Assembly (NCBI RefSeq): GCF_029852145.1
Contig: NC_079976.1
Span: 22,482,617-22,546,616 of the forward strand
DNA length: 64,000 nucleotides
Reading direction: 5' to 3'
From: Microplitis mediator
Lineage: Eukaryota > Arthropoda > Insecta > Hymenoptera > Braconidae
The translations under genes were made by a program, and so were the position numbers. Each line of letters starts with the position of its first letter. Position 1 is the stretch's first letter. The notes beneath the pieces are model-generated. The model worked only from the letters and a program-made list of their open reading frames with translations. It made no database searches and had not been told where the DNA came from. Shown piece after piece: positions 35,473 through 46,457 of this stretch.

Positions 35473-36275
35473 AATAGTTATTGGCGTAACTGGTAGGGTA
35501 AGTGATTCATAATGTGTCAGCACGATGCGTTTAGCACGAGTCGCAGGTGCGCAGGCACGAGCGAAGCGAGTGCATACTGCGCACTGGAAACGAGTGCAAA
35601 ACACATCGCGGGTGACGGATTATGACTTACCCTACATGTTGCGCCCATAGTTTTATTTAACTCATATGCGCTATTCGCGTTTTATTAATCGCCTAAAACG
35701 CGAAGTCTCAATAGCTGTTTAGTGACATGGTGAAAAAAAAAACATTCGGCATCACAACCTTGGTTACTCAATGGGTAACAACAGGGAATTGTAATTACCC
35801 CATATTCAGTAAGAGCTTGAAAGATAGTTACGTTTATTTTCATTACGTCACAATGGCCGGGATAGTAGACATCTTTATTGCGTTTTGACAAATAATTTTT
35901 CACCAGTCGGTAAACGGCCATTTAGGGTTCGCATTTTAGGCATGATAAAACGTGAATAGCGCGCATGAGTTGAATAAAAATATAAATTTCTTGTATACGA
36001 TTGACATATATATTTTATACATGCTAAACATTTACGGACTCGTATAAGATGAGCATTATGTTTTTTAATTTAAAAAAAAAATATATCAGAAAATATAGTT
36101 AAATTCGCCACATATATTTTCTGATATTTATCATATATTTTTACATATATTTTGACCATATATGTTATTTTCATACAGGCAACAATAGTACACAAAAAAA
36201 TTACTAAAAACTAGCGCGCTGTTGCCGTACTCCCGTGTTTATTTTTTAATCACTTATTTTATTAAAATAAAAATT
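35473..36275. repeat. Left inverted repeat bounding the 10.5 kb PLE-containing segment
   Basis: Inverted match to 45313-46005 (outer coordinates sum to about 81478). Contains two small nested TIR elements: 35493-35635 (ends GTAGGGTAAGT) and 35652-35978 (ends TTTATTYAACTCATRYGCGC). The latter includes a 78-codon minus-strand frame (MAVYRLVKNYLSKRNKDVYY) that is mutated in the mirror copy. The left arm has about 120 bp not present on the right. Confidence 0.8.
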
Positions 36276-37390
36276 ATTTGATAAAAAAAAATTTTTTTTA
36301 TGATTTTATGCTATAATAATAAAAATATATTCTGTTAATTTTAAAACTAAGTCAATTTATAAGATATTTTATCAATGAAATCTTAGTGTCAAGAAGTTGT
36401 AATCTTCAAAAAATACAATAGAAAATCTACGAGATCCCTTAAAAAGATAATCGGTCTTGAACCTCCTTTATAACTTACACTCGATGGTATCAAATAATTA
36501 AAACAAAATATTTAACCATTTAATTTTTGTACACAATAACAGAAAACTTTCAACTGTCTAGGGATTAGGATCTCTTTAAATTTGAGTAATTTTGAAAGCT
36601 TATCGGTGATCCTTTTTAATGACCTGGCTATTCAAATCCATTACCAAAATATGTATAGTAATGAGATATACTTAAGATGTGATAATATCACTTTCTATAA
36701 GTTTAAAACTAAAATTTAAAATCCATCAAGTAACAAATTAACATTTTAGAATCGGCGCCTGAGTGTTTATGTCTTTTATGAAAGAGTTTTTTTTCTAAAT
36801 ATTGTCTTACTGAAGTATTGGTAAATAGTTTTCATTTCCAGTGATTGCTACTTAAGTCCCTTTTGTCAGTAAGATGCTATTGTCTAAGGCTCTTGCATTC
36901 GCACCTGACCTGTCCCTTATCTAATTTCCAGTCCGTACGACGCCATACCAGTGCGCTGGGTCCGCCTAATTGGTCCTCTCTATTCTGAAGTTAGCTATTG
37001 GCTTTCCACAATTTGTCTACTCCTCCATCTTTTGTTTAATTACTCCCTCTACTTCAAAATTCTAAGGCTTTTGCTCTCCTACCAAATTGTAATAATTTTT
37101 GAACTTGCACCTAGTAGTCATTCTCGTTCGTGAGTTTGTCCAAGAAGTTGAAACTTTGAGTTCAAATGTAACTTGCTCTTGTAATTTTTTGGTGCAATAA
37201 TTAATTAGATACTGTACATAACGCAAATACTTGTAATAAATCGAATACGAGTCAAATCAATTTTCGTCTAAGTGGTGTCTCATCAGTGTCTTGCTACAGC
37301 ATATTGACGTATTTTGATCATTTTTATACACGTCCACATCAAAAATCAACCAAGGAGTTAATTTTCACCAGATCTTCAAGCGACAAAACG
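36276..37390 (+). promoter_or_regulatory. Upstream region and putative 5' exon of the 75-codon gene
   Basis: Apparently low-copy DNA. 36840-37130 is less AT-rich and includes two CCAAT-type motifs on the minus strand (CTAATTGG at 36965, CTATTGGC at 36996). An initiator-like TCATCAGTG is near 37280. The likely untranslated exon ends AAACG at 37390, followed by GTAAGT. Exon start is not determinable. Confidence 0.4.
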
Positions 37391-37756
37391 GTAAGTAGAT
37401 ATATTAAATACCATTATATATTTCGTAATTCGAATTATTACTCTTGTTTTTTAATTTAACTCGGAAAATATCGTGTGCGCTAAAAATGGTCCGTAGATTT
37501 TGTAAATTATATTGTGCTAAGCAAAAATAATGACGATAGGTTGCAATAATTTTTTTGTATTTTTTGTTGAATAGTAAATTGGAAAATATAAATTTTGACA
37601 AAAAAAAAAAAACAAAAACGTCCCAATTACTCGAATTTCGAAATAGTTATAGTTATTACAAAAAACAATTTATTTATTAAATTCGTAACCTTTTTTTTCT
37701 TGGTTGGGTAAAAAACTTCGAAAAAATTATCAGGAATAATTATTTTTTTTTTTCAG
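37391..37756 (+). other. Putative 5'-UTR intron
   Basis: Starts GTAAGT and ends in a T-rich tract followed by CAG (37754-37756). Both signals are canonical. At 366 bp it is a plausible insect intron. It joins a noncoding 5' exon to an exon whose first ATG is 47 bp downstream. Confidence 0.6.
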
Positions 37757-37803
37757 AATATTGACTTTTTCAACTAGTGACGATAAATCCGAATTTAGTA
37801 AAA

Positions 37804-38031
37804 ATGGAGTCAATAAAAAAGATGATAAGCGGTAAATTCTGTTCTCCATCAGCCAAGAAGACGACAAACTATACAGTGAAGCGTCGCGCAGATCCGGAAT
37901 TTATAAAAAAAGTAACTTCACTATTCCCCCCAACTTCGTCGGATTCACCATTTAATCACGACATAAGTTGTTCTTGCGCACTTTGCGTGTGCGTTAATGA
38001 GGCCTATTACTTACATTTCAACAAAAATTAA
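37804..38031 (+). CDS. Unknown small protein (75 residues), Cys-rich C-terminus
   Basis: The first ATG after the putative acceptor has a good animal start context (AAAAATGGAG). The protein starts MESIKKMISGKFCSPSAKKT, is lysine-rich in the first half, has a PPTSSDSP linker, then NHDISCSCALCVCVNEAY, with four cysteines within nine residues. There is no signal peptide. AATAAA at 38182 could be its poly(A) signal. The gene sits in the unique part of the segment between the 35.5 and 45.3 kb inverted repeats, about 4 kb before the Penelope-like ORF. I do not recognise a family. A small host gene and an element-carried gene are both possible. Confidence 0.45.
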   Translation: MESIKKMISGKFCSPSAKKTTNYTVKRRADPEFIKKVTSLFPPTSSDSPFNHDISCSCALCVCVNEAYYLHFNKN

Positions 38032-38433
38032 TGAACTAGTGAATATGTTCATTTATATAAAAAACAAATATGTATTTTTTTTATTCATTAGATTTAAGTT
38101 ATTAGTAGGTACTATCAATTTCTAGATGTAAGAACAATTCAAATGCTTTATTTTTAAAACATTCAAGAGAATGGAATAGTGAATAAAGAATTGTAAAAAT
38201 TGTATAATACAAGTAACAAACAATAATAATCATTGTAAAAAACTGCAATATTTTCTTTATAATTTTAAGTCTAGATTAATAATCGAAATGACATAACTAT
38301 AAATTCCATTGTTTTTTAAAATTAACTATTGACATTTGTATGATTGTAATGTATGTTTCGAGTATTGCTTAGTAAATTTTTATACTTATAATTTTTGGTT
38401 TTTTTCATTCATTAATTAACTATATGTCCATTA

Positions 38434-39448
38434 GGGTGATCCAAAAAATAACAAATTTTTTTTTTTCTTTCAAGCAGGTTCAATAGTTTCATTCAGATAA
38501 AAAAAGACGCCCGTAAAAATTAGAGTTCTTTATATTAACATTAAGAGGTTCCTCATCGCACTTTTCTATTTCCCATAAGAATAACATGGAAAAAATTTTT
38601 TTTACGTCTTCTAATTTTTATAAGTAGCTAGCGATGCGTCATAGGAATAATGGGCAGGCATATTTTTGTAGAGAATTGAATGCTCTACAAAAAAAGATAT
38701 TATCATTTCTTGAGGAATCCATTTGTTAAAAAGTTATTTGAGGTTGAAGTCGAATTCATATTAAATTTTGAGATTTTCTACTTTTCCGGCGAAACTATCA
38801 GACTTATTACAAAATATCGTCAGACCTTTCTTGTAGACAATTTTATTCCCTAAAAGTTATTTTTTGAAAAATTTTTTCGAATTCCGCATTGTTTTCTAGT
38901 TATTTTTATTTTAATGTCATGCTCATAAAAAAATTGTCTTCTGATTGATTTTAAGAGCTTGACGTTAAAATAAGAATAACTTGAAAACAATGCTGAATTC
39001 GAAAAAACTTTTTGAGAAATAACTTTTAGGGAATAAAATTGTCTAGAAAAAAGGTCCGATGATATTTTGTAATAAGTCTGATAGTTTCGCCGGAAAAGTA
39101 GAAAATCTCAAAATTTAATATGAATTCGACTTCAACCTCAAATAACTTTTTAACAAATAGATTCCTCAAAAAATGATAAATTTTTTTTTTCGTAGAGCAT
39201 TCAATTCCCTACAAAAATATGCCTGCCAATTATTCCTATGACGCATCGTTAGCTACTTCTGAAAATCGGAAGACGTAAAAAAAATTTTTCCCATGTTATT
39301 CTTATGGAAAATAGAAAAGTGCGATGAGGAACCTCTTAATGTTAATATTAAGAGCTCCAATTTTTACAGGCGTCTTTTTTTATCTAAATGAAACTTTTGA
39401 ACCTGTTTGAAAGAAAAAAAGAAAAATTTGTTATTTTTTGGATCACCC
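38434..39448. mobile_element. GGGTGATCC palindromic element (1015 bp)
   Basis: Near-perfect palindrome centred at about 38941, ends GGGTGATCCAAAAAATAAC and the complement, flanked by TA. Arms differ by scattered substitutions. A diverged single arm is at 9545-10170. Confidence 0.85.
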
Positions 39449-40108
39449 TAATGTCCATATATTTCCCAATTTTTTCTATTACACGACGAGTATATCTTTG
39501 TAAAATTTAGATAGAAAAATTTTCAATGGCTGTTAAGAAAAAATTTAATTTTTGAAGGGAAAATGGGTTATGACCCAAAGAAGATGAGAAGAAAATTTCT
39601 GGATATTGAGTAAATTTGATTGAATTAAATTTTTTTGCAAGTAGTTCACATGAAAGAAAATTAAACTTTACATAATTATTGGCTACAAATGAAGAAAAAT
39701 TAAATTTTAATAGCCGTTTCTATCGTAAAAATAAGTTATTAACATTTTTCGACTATCACTCGGTTTTTGAAAAAGTTAAACAAAAAAAATTCAAAATAAT
39801 ACTTAATTATATTTACAAACAAGATTTTGGAATATTTAAGAAATATTTAAAAAAAAAAAATGACCGTTACTAAATTTCAGGGGTACCTCGTTTTCCTCAC
39901 CCTACTCCATTTTGCCCCCTGTTTCCTATATCAATAAGATAGTAGAAATTTTCAAAATTATGTTTTTTAAAATAATTCAATGATTTTGATTTTATTTTTT
40001 ATAAAAAACAGAACAATTTCGGGACCACGATTTCTTGAAATTAGTAAAATTTTAAAAAAGTATTTTTTGAATCGATCATCGTACTGACATTCTCAGGGTG
40101 ATTGAACA
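39449..40108. other. AT-rich DNA, no supported gene
   Basis: A 64-codon lysine/asparagine-rich frame at 39679-39873 ends in a poly-lysine run from an A tract and shows no conservation within the window, so I do not call it. Confidence 0.4.
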
Positions 40109-41261
40109 CAGAGATCGGCAAAAAAATTCTCATTTGCAATTTTTTATTTATTTTAGTCAACATAATATTAATTACGAAATTTTTTATTATTCAAAACTAA
40201 AATAATTTTATTTTTTTTATTTTTAATTTGGTTAATAATTAAAAATTATTATCATTCAATCTTTAATTACTTGAAAAATTAAAACTTTCTTCAAAAATAA
40301 TTTTCAATAATAAAATTTTTCGAAATTCATAGCATTGTTATAGTAATATCATCAAAAATAGAAATTTTTTCAATTAGAGGAGCCTGGGGCACGACGGCAC
40401 TGTTAAGTTGTTTTTTTTTTTGTGACTTTCAACTATCAAAATCGTTTATTTTCCGTCTACTTCAGAAGAATCAGTCGAAGTTTTGCACAAAATTGGAAAA
40501 AAAAAATATTTTTCTGAGGCACGAGACAACCCCCTCCCCAAAAAATTATAAACAAAATTTTTTTTTTATTGCCTGTCAATTTATGACCTCTATAATGTTT
40601 TTATCATATTTTAGGTCAATATGCGATATGTGGGGCAAAATGGACCACTCGAAATAAAATAAATGGTAATAAAAAAAAAAATTTTTTTTTCATGTTTTTT
40701 TGGGGGGAGGGGGCCGTCGTATCCCAGAAAAAAAATTTTATCGTCACAATTTTTTTTTTGGGTGGTCCATTTTGCCCCACATATCACATACTGGCCTAAA
40801 ATGTGATAAATATATTATAGAGGTCACAACTTGACGGGAAATAAAAAAAAAAATTTGTTTATAATTTTATGCGAAATTTCGATTAATTCTTCCGAAATAG
40901 ACGGAAAATAAACGAATTCGATGATTAAAAGTCAAAAAAAAATAAACAGCTTAACAGGGTCGTGCTCCAGGCTGCCCTAATTGAAAAAATTTTCATTTTT
41001 AATGATAATTACTTTAACAATGCTACTATTTTCAAATAATTTTTTGTATTATTTTATTAATGAAAATTGTTTTTGAACAAAAACTTTATTTTTCAAGTAA
41101 TTAAAATTAAAATTATAATAATTTTTAATTAATAACCAAATTAAAAATTAAAAAATCATAATTTTTTCATTTTTGATTAATCAAAAATTTGTTAAGTAAT
41201 ATTATGTTGACTAGAATAATTAAAAAATGGCAAATGAGAATTTTTTTTGCCGCGATCTCTG
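40109..41261. mobile_element. CAGAGATCGG palindromic element (about 1.15 kb), hAT-like ends
   Basis: Ends CAGAGATCGGCAAAAAAATT and complement; centre at about 40685. Flanks ATTGAACA and ACGGAACA agree at 6 of 8 positions, compatible with an old 8-bp duplication of the hAT type. A second inner inverted pair (about 40376-40985, 'aggagcctggggcacgac') suggests a nested palindrome. Confidence 0.7.
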
Positions 41262-41600
41262 ACGGAACAGAGCTTTAAATATTTTTCTTTAAATAATAAA
41301 ACCTGTGTTATCAAATAATCAATGTAATATTTTTTAATAAATCAGTAAAAACTACTGACGATCAATTTTTCTATCAAAATACGAATTTTTTATTTGAGAG
41401 CCAGAAAAGCGGACGACAAAATTTTAGAGAATTGACGTGATTATAATCCAAGAGTACAAAATCGATGAAAAAAATTTTTTGGTATGCTTATGTTTTTTTA
41501 TTGTAAGTCTAAATAGGTTTTAGTTACGTTTTCGATTTACGATACTCCAATCTATGTTTTGAATAAGTTGAAAGCTGTCAAATTGAGTTTTTAATTTCCG

Positions 41601-41687
41601 AAACGTTCAATTTACGTTCAATACGTCAAAAACGTTCAATTTACGTTTATAACGTTGAAAACATTTAATTTTCGTCTAATATTTCGA
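41601..41687. repeat. 29-bp tandem repeat, three units
   Basis: Units start at 41601, 41630 and 41659 with the core AAACGTTCAATTTACGT, decaying in the third unit. They lie just upstream of the Penelope-like ORF and may be part of its leader. Confidence 0.75.
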
Positions 41688-41795
41688 CTCGGGCATATAT
41701 TTGTGTTGCACAACATTGAGAAAAAAATTTACTAACATTTGATAAATTATATATATTAAACATTCGTTTGTATGCATTAAATACTATTCTACTAA

Positions 41796-43841
41796 TCTTG
41801 TGAAATAATTAACTCTAGTCAACAATATCAAGTCATACATAATTACACTAACGTTGAACTTCCTGAAGCAGTAACAAGGGTGTTAAGTTCATCACCAAAA
41901 TTTGGAATTCCTCTTCTAAAACATGAAGTTCCAATGCCTGTTCTGATAAAAGATATTGAATACGCCATCTCAAGAGTGAATATTGATGATCAAGATGAAA
42001 AAGTAATCGAGAATGTTAGAAACAATATAAGACTGAGAACAATAAACTCTATTACCAATTACTATAATAATGACAACAATAGGACCATAGACTGTTCAAA
42101 TAAATTATTACGGGAAGACATTAAAAATACTAAAAAATTTCTACATGATAATAGGGATCTAATTATTACAAGAGCTGATAAAGGAGGTAGCACTGTGGTT
42201 ATGGAGAAAACAGAATATATAAATGAAATGAACAAGATGTTAACTGATGATACGATCTATGAAAGAATAGAAAAGGACCCAACAAGTAAATTCCAATTAA
42301 GAACAAATTGTATGATTAAAGATCTTGAAAAAGAAGATGTCATTGATAATGTTAAAGCTAAAATATTAAAAACCTACAACTCGGTCTCACCTAAAATTTA
42401 TGGCTTACGTAAAGTTCATAAAGAAGGTTGTAAACTTCGACCTGTTGTTAGCTGCATTAAAGCTCCTAGCTACAATATTGGATCATTTCTGCATCAGTTA
42501 TTAACTCCATTACTTGACACGTGTGAATTCAACATTAAAAATTCTACAGAGCTTGTGAAATTCATAAATACAGTGACTATTCCAAACAATTATGTCTTAG
42601 TTTCTTTAGATGTAGTTTCACTTTTTACTAAAATTCCTAAATTACTTTGTATACAAATTATTGATGAAGATTGGGACAACATATCAAAAATAATTACAAT
42701 TAAAAAAGAAATCTTGATTGAACTGGTTAATTGCTGTTTCGAAACAAGTTATTTTAGTTTTCAAAACAAATTTTACTTACAAGTGGATGGAACAAGTATG
42801 GGTGGCCCAGCTAGCCCAGCAATTGCAAATGTGGTCATGAAATATGTACTGGAGAAAGTTTTAAAGACATTGCCCTTTAAAGTACCATTCTTAAAGTTAT
42901 ATGTTGATGACACGTTTCTAGCTGTCCCTGAAATTGAACTAAATAACTTGCTTAAATATTTTAATAACATCTATGAAAAAATACAATTTACAATGGAGGT
43001 TGAAAAAGAGAATAAACTGGCATTTTTAGACGTTATGGTATCACGTTTATCAAATGGCAGTCTAATAACTAATTGGTACTCTAAACCGACTAACTCAGGT
43101 AGATTGTTTAACTTTAACTCCAACCATCCTATATCTCAAAGAACAGGAGTGGTGTTGGGGTTACTACACAGAGCAATTAATCTTAGTCACGAGAAATTCC
43201 ATTCTGATAACACCACTAGAGTAAAATCAATTTTAAAAAAGAATAACTATCCTTCGACCTTTATTGGGATGTGTATTAACAAGTTCAATAGTAACCAAAG
43301 TAGGAGTAATATAAATAAAATTAAAAAGAAGTTTTATTACTTTAAATTTCCATATATAAAAAGTTTATCATTCCATATCTCTAACAGTTTTATTGGCACT
43401 GACTGGAGACCGGCTTTTTATAACTTGAAGACAGTGGCATTACTATACACAAAACTGAAAGACAAAACAGATCTATTAATGCAGTCAGAACTAATTTATA
43501 AAATTCCATGTAGTTGCGGTAAATCTTATATTGGCCAAACTAAACAATTGCTAGGGAAAAGATTATACCAACATAAATCTGATTGTAAACCTATGCACAT
43601 TAATAAATTAGAACAGACGGCATTAGCAAAACATCATTTTAAAACAAGTCATAATTTTGAGTTTGGTAATACAACTATTCTTGATATGGAAAGTAATGGT
43701 TTAAAAAGAAATGTAAGTGAAATGGTATTTATTTATTTGAACGATACGGTGAACTTAAAAACAGATACAAATAATTTAAGCAGTCTATATAATAATCTAT
43801 TGGACTCATACCGTAAAATTAAATTAAATAAATTAACTTGA
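41796..43841 (+). CDS. Penelope-like element reverse transcriptase with GIY-YIG endonuclease
   Basis: Retroelement protein for target-primed reverse transcription. The frame is open from 41796 with no ATG before 41934; reading from the GTG at 41880 gives 653 residues, the numbering used here. It has SPKIYGLRKVHKEGCKLRPVV (early RT motifs, about 169-189), SLDVVSLFTKIP (motif A, D244), DGTSMGGPASPA (motif B) and LYVDDTF (motif C, D343/D344). The C-terminal GIY-YIG nuclease shows LIYKIPCSCGKSYIGQT (Y540, C544, C546, Y550), R561 and E614. The combination is diagnostic of Penelope-like elements. No stop or frameshift breaks the frame. The N-terminus appears short and startless, so the copy is 5'-truncated or begins in an upstream exon. 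Confidence 0.95.
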   Translation, partial: SCEIINSSQQYQVIHNYTNVELPEAVTRVLSSSPKFGIPLLKHEVPMPVLIKDIEYAISRVNIDDQDEKVIENVRNNIRLRTINSITNYYNNDNNRTIDCSNKLLREDIKNTKKFLHDNRDLIITRADKGGSTVVMEKTEYINEMNKMLTDDTIYERIEKDPTSKFQLRTNCMIKDLEKEDVIDNVKAKILKTYNSVSPKIYGLRKVHKEGCKLRPVVSCIKAPSYNIGSFLHQLLTPLLDTCEFNIKNSTELVKFINTVTIPNNYVLVSLDVVSLFTKIPKLLCIQIIDEDWDNISKIITIKKEILIELVNCCFETSYFSFQNKFYLQVDGTSMGGPASPAIANVVMKYVLEKVLKTLPFKVPFLKLYVDDTFLAVPEIELNNLLKYFNNIYEKIQFTMEVEKENKLAFLDVMVSRLSNGSLITNWYSKPTNSGRLFNFNSNHPISQRTGVVLGLLHRAINLSHEKFHSDNTTRVKSILKKNNYPSTFIGMCINKFNSNQSRSNINKIKKKFYYFKFPYIKSLSFHISNSFIGTDWRPAFYNLKTVALLYTKLKDKTDLLMQSELIYKIPCSCGKSYIGQTKQLLGKRLYQHKSDCKPMHINKLEQTALAKHHFKTSHNFEFGNTTILDMESNGLKRNVSEMVFIYLNDTVNLKTDTNNLSSLYNNLLDSYRKIKLNKLT

Positions 43842-44232
43842 ATCACCGTAAGATTTTTAAAAAATAAAAATAAAATAAAATTTAAAGTTTTCAATGTATA
43901 AATAATCGATGTAAATAATTTGGTTTTTAAAATTTTTAAAAAATTTTTTTAAATTTTTTAAATTTCTTAAATTTGACGTGCAATGTAATTAATTAGTCTA
44001 ACCATAAATGTCATTAGTAAATAGTTATTAAGGTGATATATCTATGTATTGTGACACATAGATACTATTTACTTACAATTTATAATTTACTGTGATATTG
44101 TGGATGATCGTTTTCAGAAAAAGTATTGAATAATAAATTAAAACAATAGACTTGATGTTAGTTAATATTTATCAAAGTAGACTAATACAAAGAATGTATA
44201 GAATTAGCAAAGCAATTATGTGTATTGACTGC

Positions 44233-45101
44233 CCAGGTAGAAAGTAATCAATGGAATTAGCTTGTATTAAGCTAATTTTATCAGTTTTAGCCTAAAATTA
44301 GCTAACAAACTATGGTTAACACAAGGTTAGTTGGTAACGCTTTGGATCGCTAACATAAAGCTTGCAGTTTTAGCTTGCATAAACAGTGACAATTCAGCTT
44401 ACTATAAGGTTAAAAATATATATTATTTTTAGCTAGAATAGATTTGGTAATTTAAGTTTGAAAACATGTTTACAGACAAAAATATATTTTATTATTTTTT
44501 TTTTCTGTACACAAACATCAGATATTGGGCATTAAATGTATAGTGTTATATATATTTTAGAAATATTAAACAGTAAATGTTCTTTTATGGTTGTCATTCA
44601 TCGTTTTAACAGTAATATATAACGTAATCAGTTTTATGCTTGTAATGTAACGACGTTCTAAAAAATTCAAATTTTTTTATTATAAGCATTAATAACTTGT
44701 GATTCAATAAATTAAAAAATTAAAACTTACGTACTCAGTAAATATTTTTCTTTATAAATGTTGCAAATAAAATTGAACTCATTTATCACTTATAAACAAT
44801 AACAAAAACTCCTAATTAACCTCAAACTTCAGTTTTCGATGTACGCTTGAAGTAATGTTAGCAGATAAGGTAGTTTTCAGTTTAGAATCCAAGCTTAAGA
44901 CGAATCTTATCTTACGCGTGGAAAAAAAGTTAACAGAAAGGTATATTTGGAGGTTAGTTACACTCTGAAGACTTGTCATAGAATTCATTCTAATAACAAC
45001 CTAGAATAAAGCTTACAAAACAAGACTTAGATGTTAAGCTAAAATAAAGCTATTTTGAAGTTTCAAACTTGTCCGACTAAGACAATTTTCTACCTGGGTG
45101 T
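44233..45101. mobile_element. CCCAGGTAGAAA TIR element (869 bp)
   Basis: Begins CCCAGGTAGAAA and ends TTTCTACCTGGG, short exact terminal inverted repeats. The interior repeats 'ttagcttg' and 'agcttac' motifs. No ORF. It is inserted in the 3' flank of the PLE ORF. Confidence 0.7.
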
Positions 45102-45187
45102 GTATAGCGTAATATTATGGTATGTTATGTTTATGTAGGTTAGACATATAAATTTTATAACACTAATTAATCTATATAATTTCTTTG

Positions 45188-45226
45188 TAGAGCCTAATGA
45201 AGCAATAATAAATTGCGAAACGTTGC
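45188..45226 (+). ncRNA. Degenerate hammerhead-like core near PLE 3' end
   Basis: Reads CTAATGA, then GCAAT...ATTGC (perfect 5-bp stem II), then GAAAC. Penelope-like elements are known to carry hammerhead ribozymes. Here the invariant G of CTGATGA is A and I cannot find convincing stems I and III, so it is probably inactive. Confidence 0.3.
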
Positions 45227-45312
45227 AAATAATAATTCGTTAATTTACACCAATTTTTTGTTCCTATATCCTCTGACATTAATTCATTTAAAATTAACTA
45301 AGGATCTGATTC

Positions 45313-46005
45313 AAATTTAATTTTTATTTTAATAAAATAAGTGATTCAAAAATAAACGCGGAAGTACGGCAACAGCGCGCTAGTTTTTAGTAATTTTTTT
45401 GTGTACTATTGTTGCCTGTATGAAAATAACATATATGGTCAAAATATATGTAAAAATATATGATAAATATCAGAAGATATATGTGGCGAATTTAACTATA
45501 TTTATTCAACTCATGCGCGCTATTCACGTTTTATCATGCCTAAAATGCGAACCTTAAATGGCCGTTTACCGACTGGTGAAAAATTATTTGTCAAAACGCA
45601 ATAAAGATGTCTACTATCCCGGCCATTGTGACGTAATGAAAATAAACGTAACTATCTTTCAAGCTCTTACTGAATATGGGGTAATTACAATTCCCTGTTG
45701 TTACCCATTGAGTAGCCAAAGTTGTGATGCCGAATGTTTTTTTTTCACCATGTCACTAAACAGCTATTGAGACTTCGCTTTTTAGGCGATTAATAAAACG
45801 TGAATAGCGCATATGAGTTGAATAAAACTATGGGCGCAACATGTAGGGTAAGTCATAATCCGTCACCCGCGATGTGTTTTGCACTCGTTTCCAGTGCGCA
45901 GTATGCACTCGCTTCGCTCGTGCCTGCGCACCTGCGACTCGTGCTAAACGCATCGTGCTGACACATTACGAATCACTTACCCTACTAGTTACGCCAATAA
46001 CTATT
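45313..46005. repeat. Right inverted repeat bounding the 10.5 kb PLE-containing segment
   Basis: Mirror of 35473-36275 with the same two nested TIR elements (45500-45826 and 45843-45985). The internal frame MAVYRLVKNYL at 45558 ends earlier, after 70 codons. Confidence 0.8.
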
Positions 46006-46009
46006 ACCC

Positions 46010-46230
46010 TTCTAGAATTTTTCATAAGGGCCTGACAAGATCCTTATCGGGTTAACCTTATTTCAAATAAGGTCCCGATCAGGGTATCCTGACGAGGATC
46101 CTGATATGGATGTAACGCTTAAAACCCATGAGGTCCTTATCGGGATTGCCTTATCAGGACCTTACCAGGATATCCTCATCAAATCCTTATCAGGATTACC
46201 TTATTAGTAATTATTTTAAAAAAAATATTA
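46010..46230. repeat. CCTTATCAGG-type degenerate repeats
   Basis: Many variants of CCTTATC(A/G)GG and TCCTGA, several forming local dyads, over about 190 bp. Period irregular. Confidence 0.5.
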
Positions 46231-46332
46231 AATTGCAAAAAAAAATAGGAGAATTTTAAATCGATCGAGAATGTTATCTATCGTATTGAGAGCATTAACT
46301 AGAGGAAGTAAACATATTTTTTATTGATGAAA

Positions 46333-46405
46333 AATCCCGATGACTGCTGGGCTCGAACCTGCGTCCTTCCGATTCAAAGTCCTCGATGCTATCCACTGCG
46401 CTGAC
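46333..46405 (-). repeat. tRNA-like SINE head
   Basis: Minus strand: CAGCGCAGTGGATAGCATCG (A-box region) and GGTTCGAGCCC (B box). It carries a longer variable segment and no pairing acceptor. Confidence 0.6.
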
Positions 46406-46457
46406 ATACACATGTGATCTTAAAAGTGTAAATATAATATTCATTATGGTGTCAAAG

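Larger units (their letters stand above)
43842..45312. other. PLE 3' region with nested TIR element
   Basis: 43842-44230 is AT-rich untranslated sequence after the PLE stop. A TIR element occupies 44233-45101 and is annotated separately. A degenerate hammerhead-like core follows at 45188-45226. The PLE tail probably ends near 45250. Confidence 0.5.

Noticed and set aside
36951..37133. 60-codon hydrophobic frame upstream of the 75-codon gene
   Set aside because: Starts at GTG, has no eukaryotic start context or conserved motif, and overlaps the region better explained as promoter/5' exon.
40109..41261. Meaning in the near-coincidence of this palindrome's centre (about 40685) with the centre of the 35473-46005 inverted repeat (about 40739)
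   Set aside because: The two centres differ by about 50 bp and the sequence between the two repeat systems is not symmetrical, so chance is sufficient.
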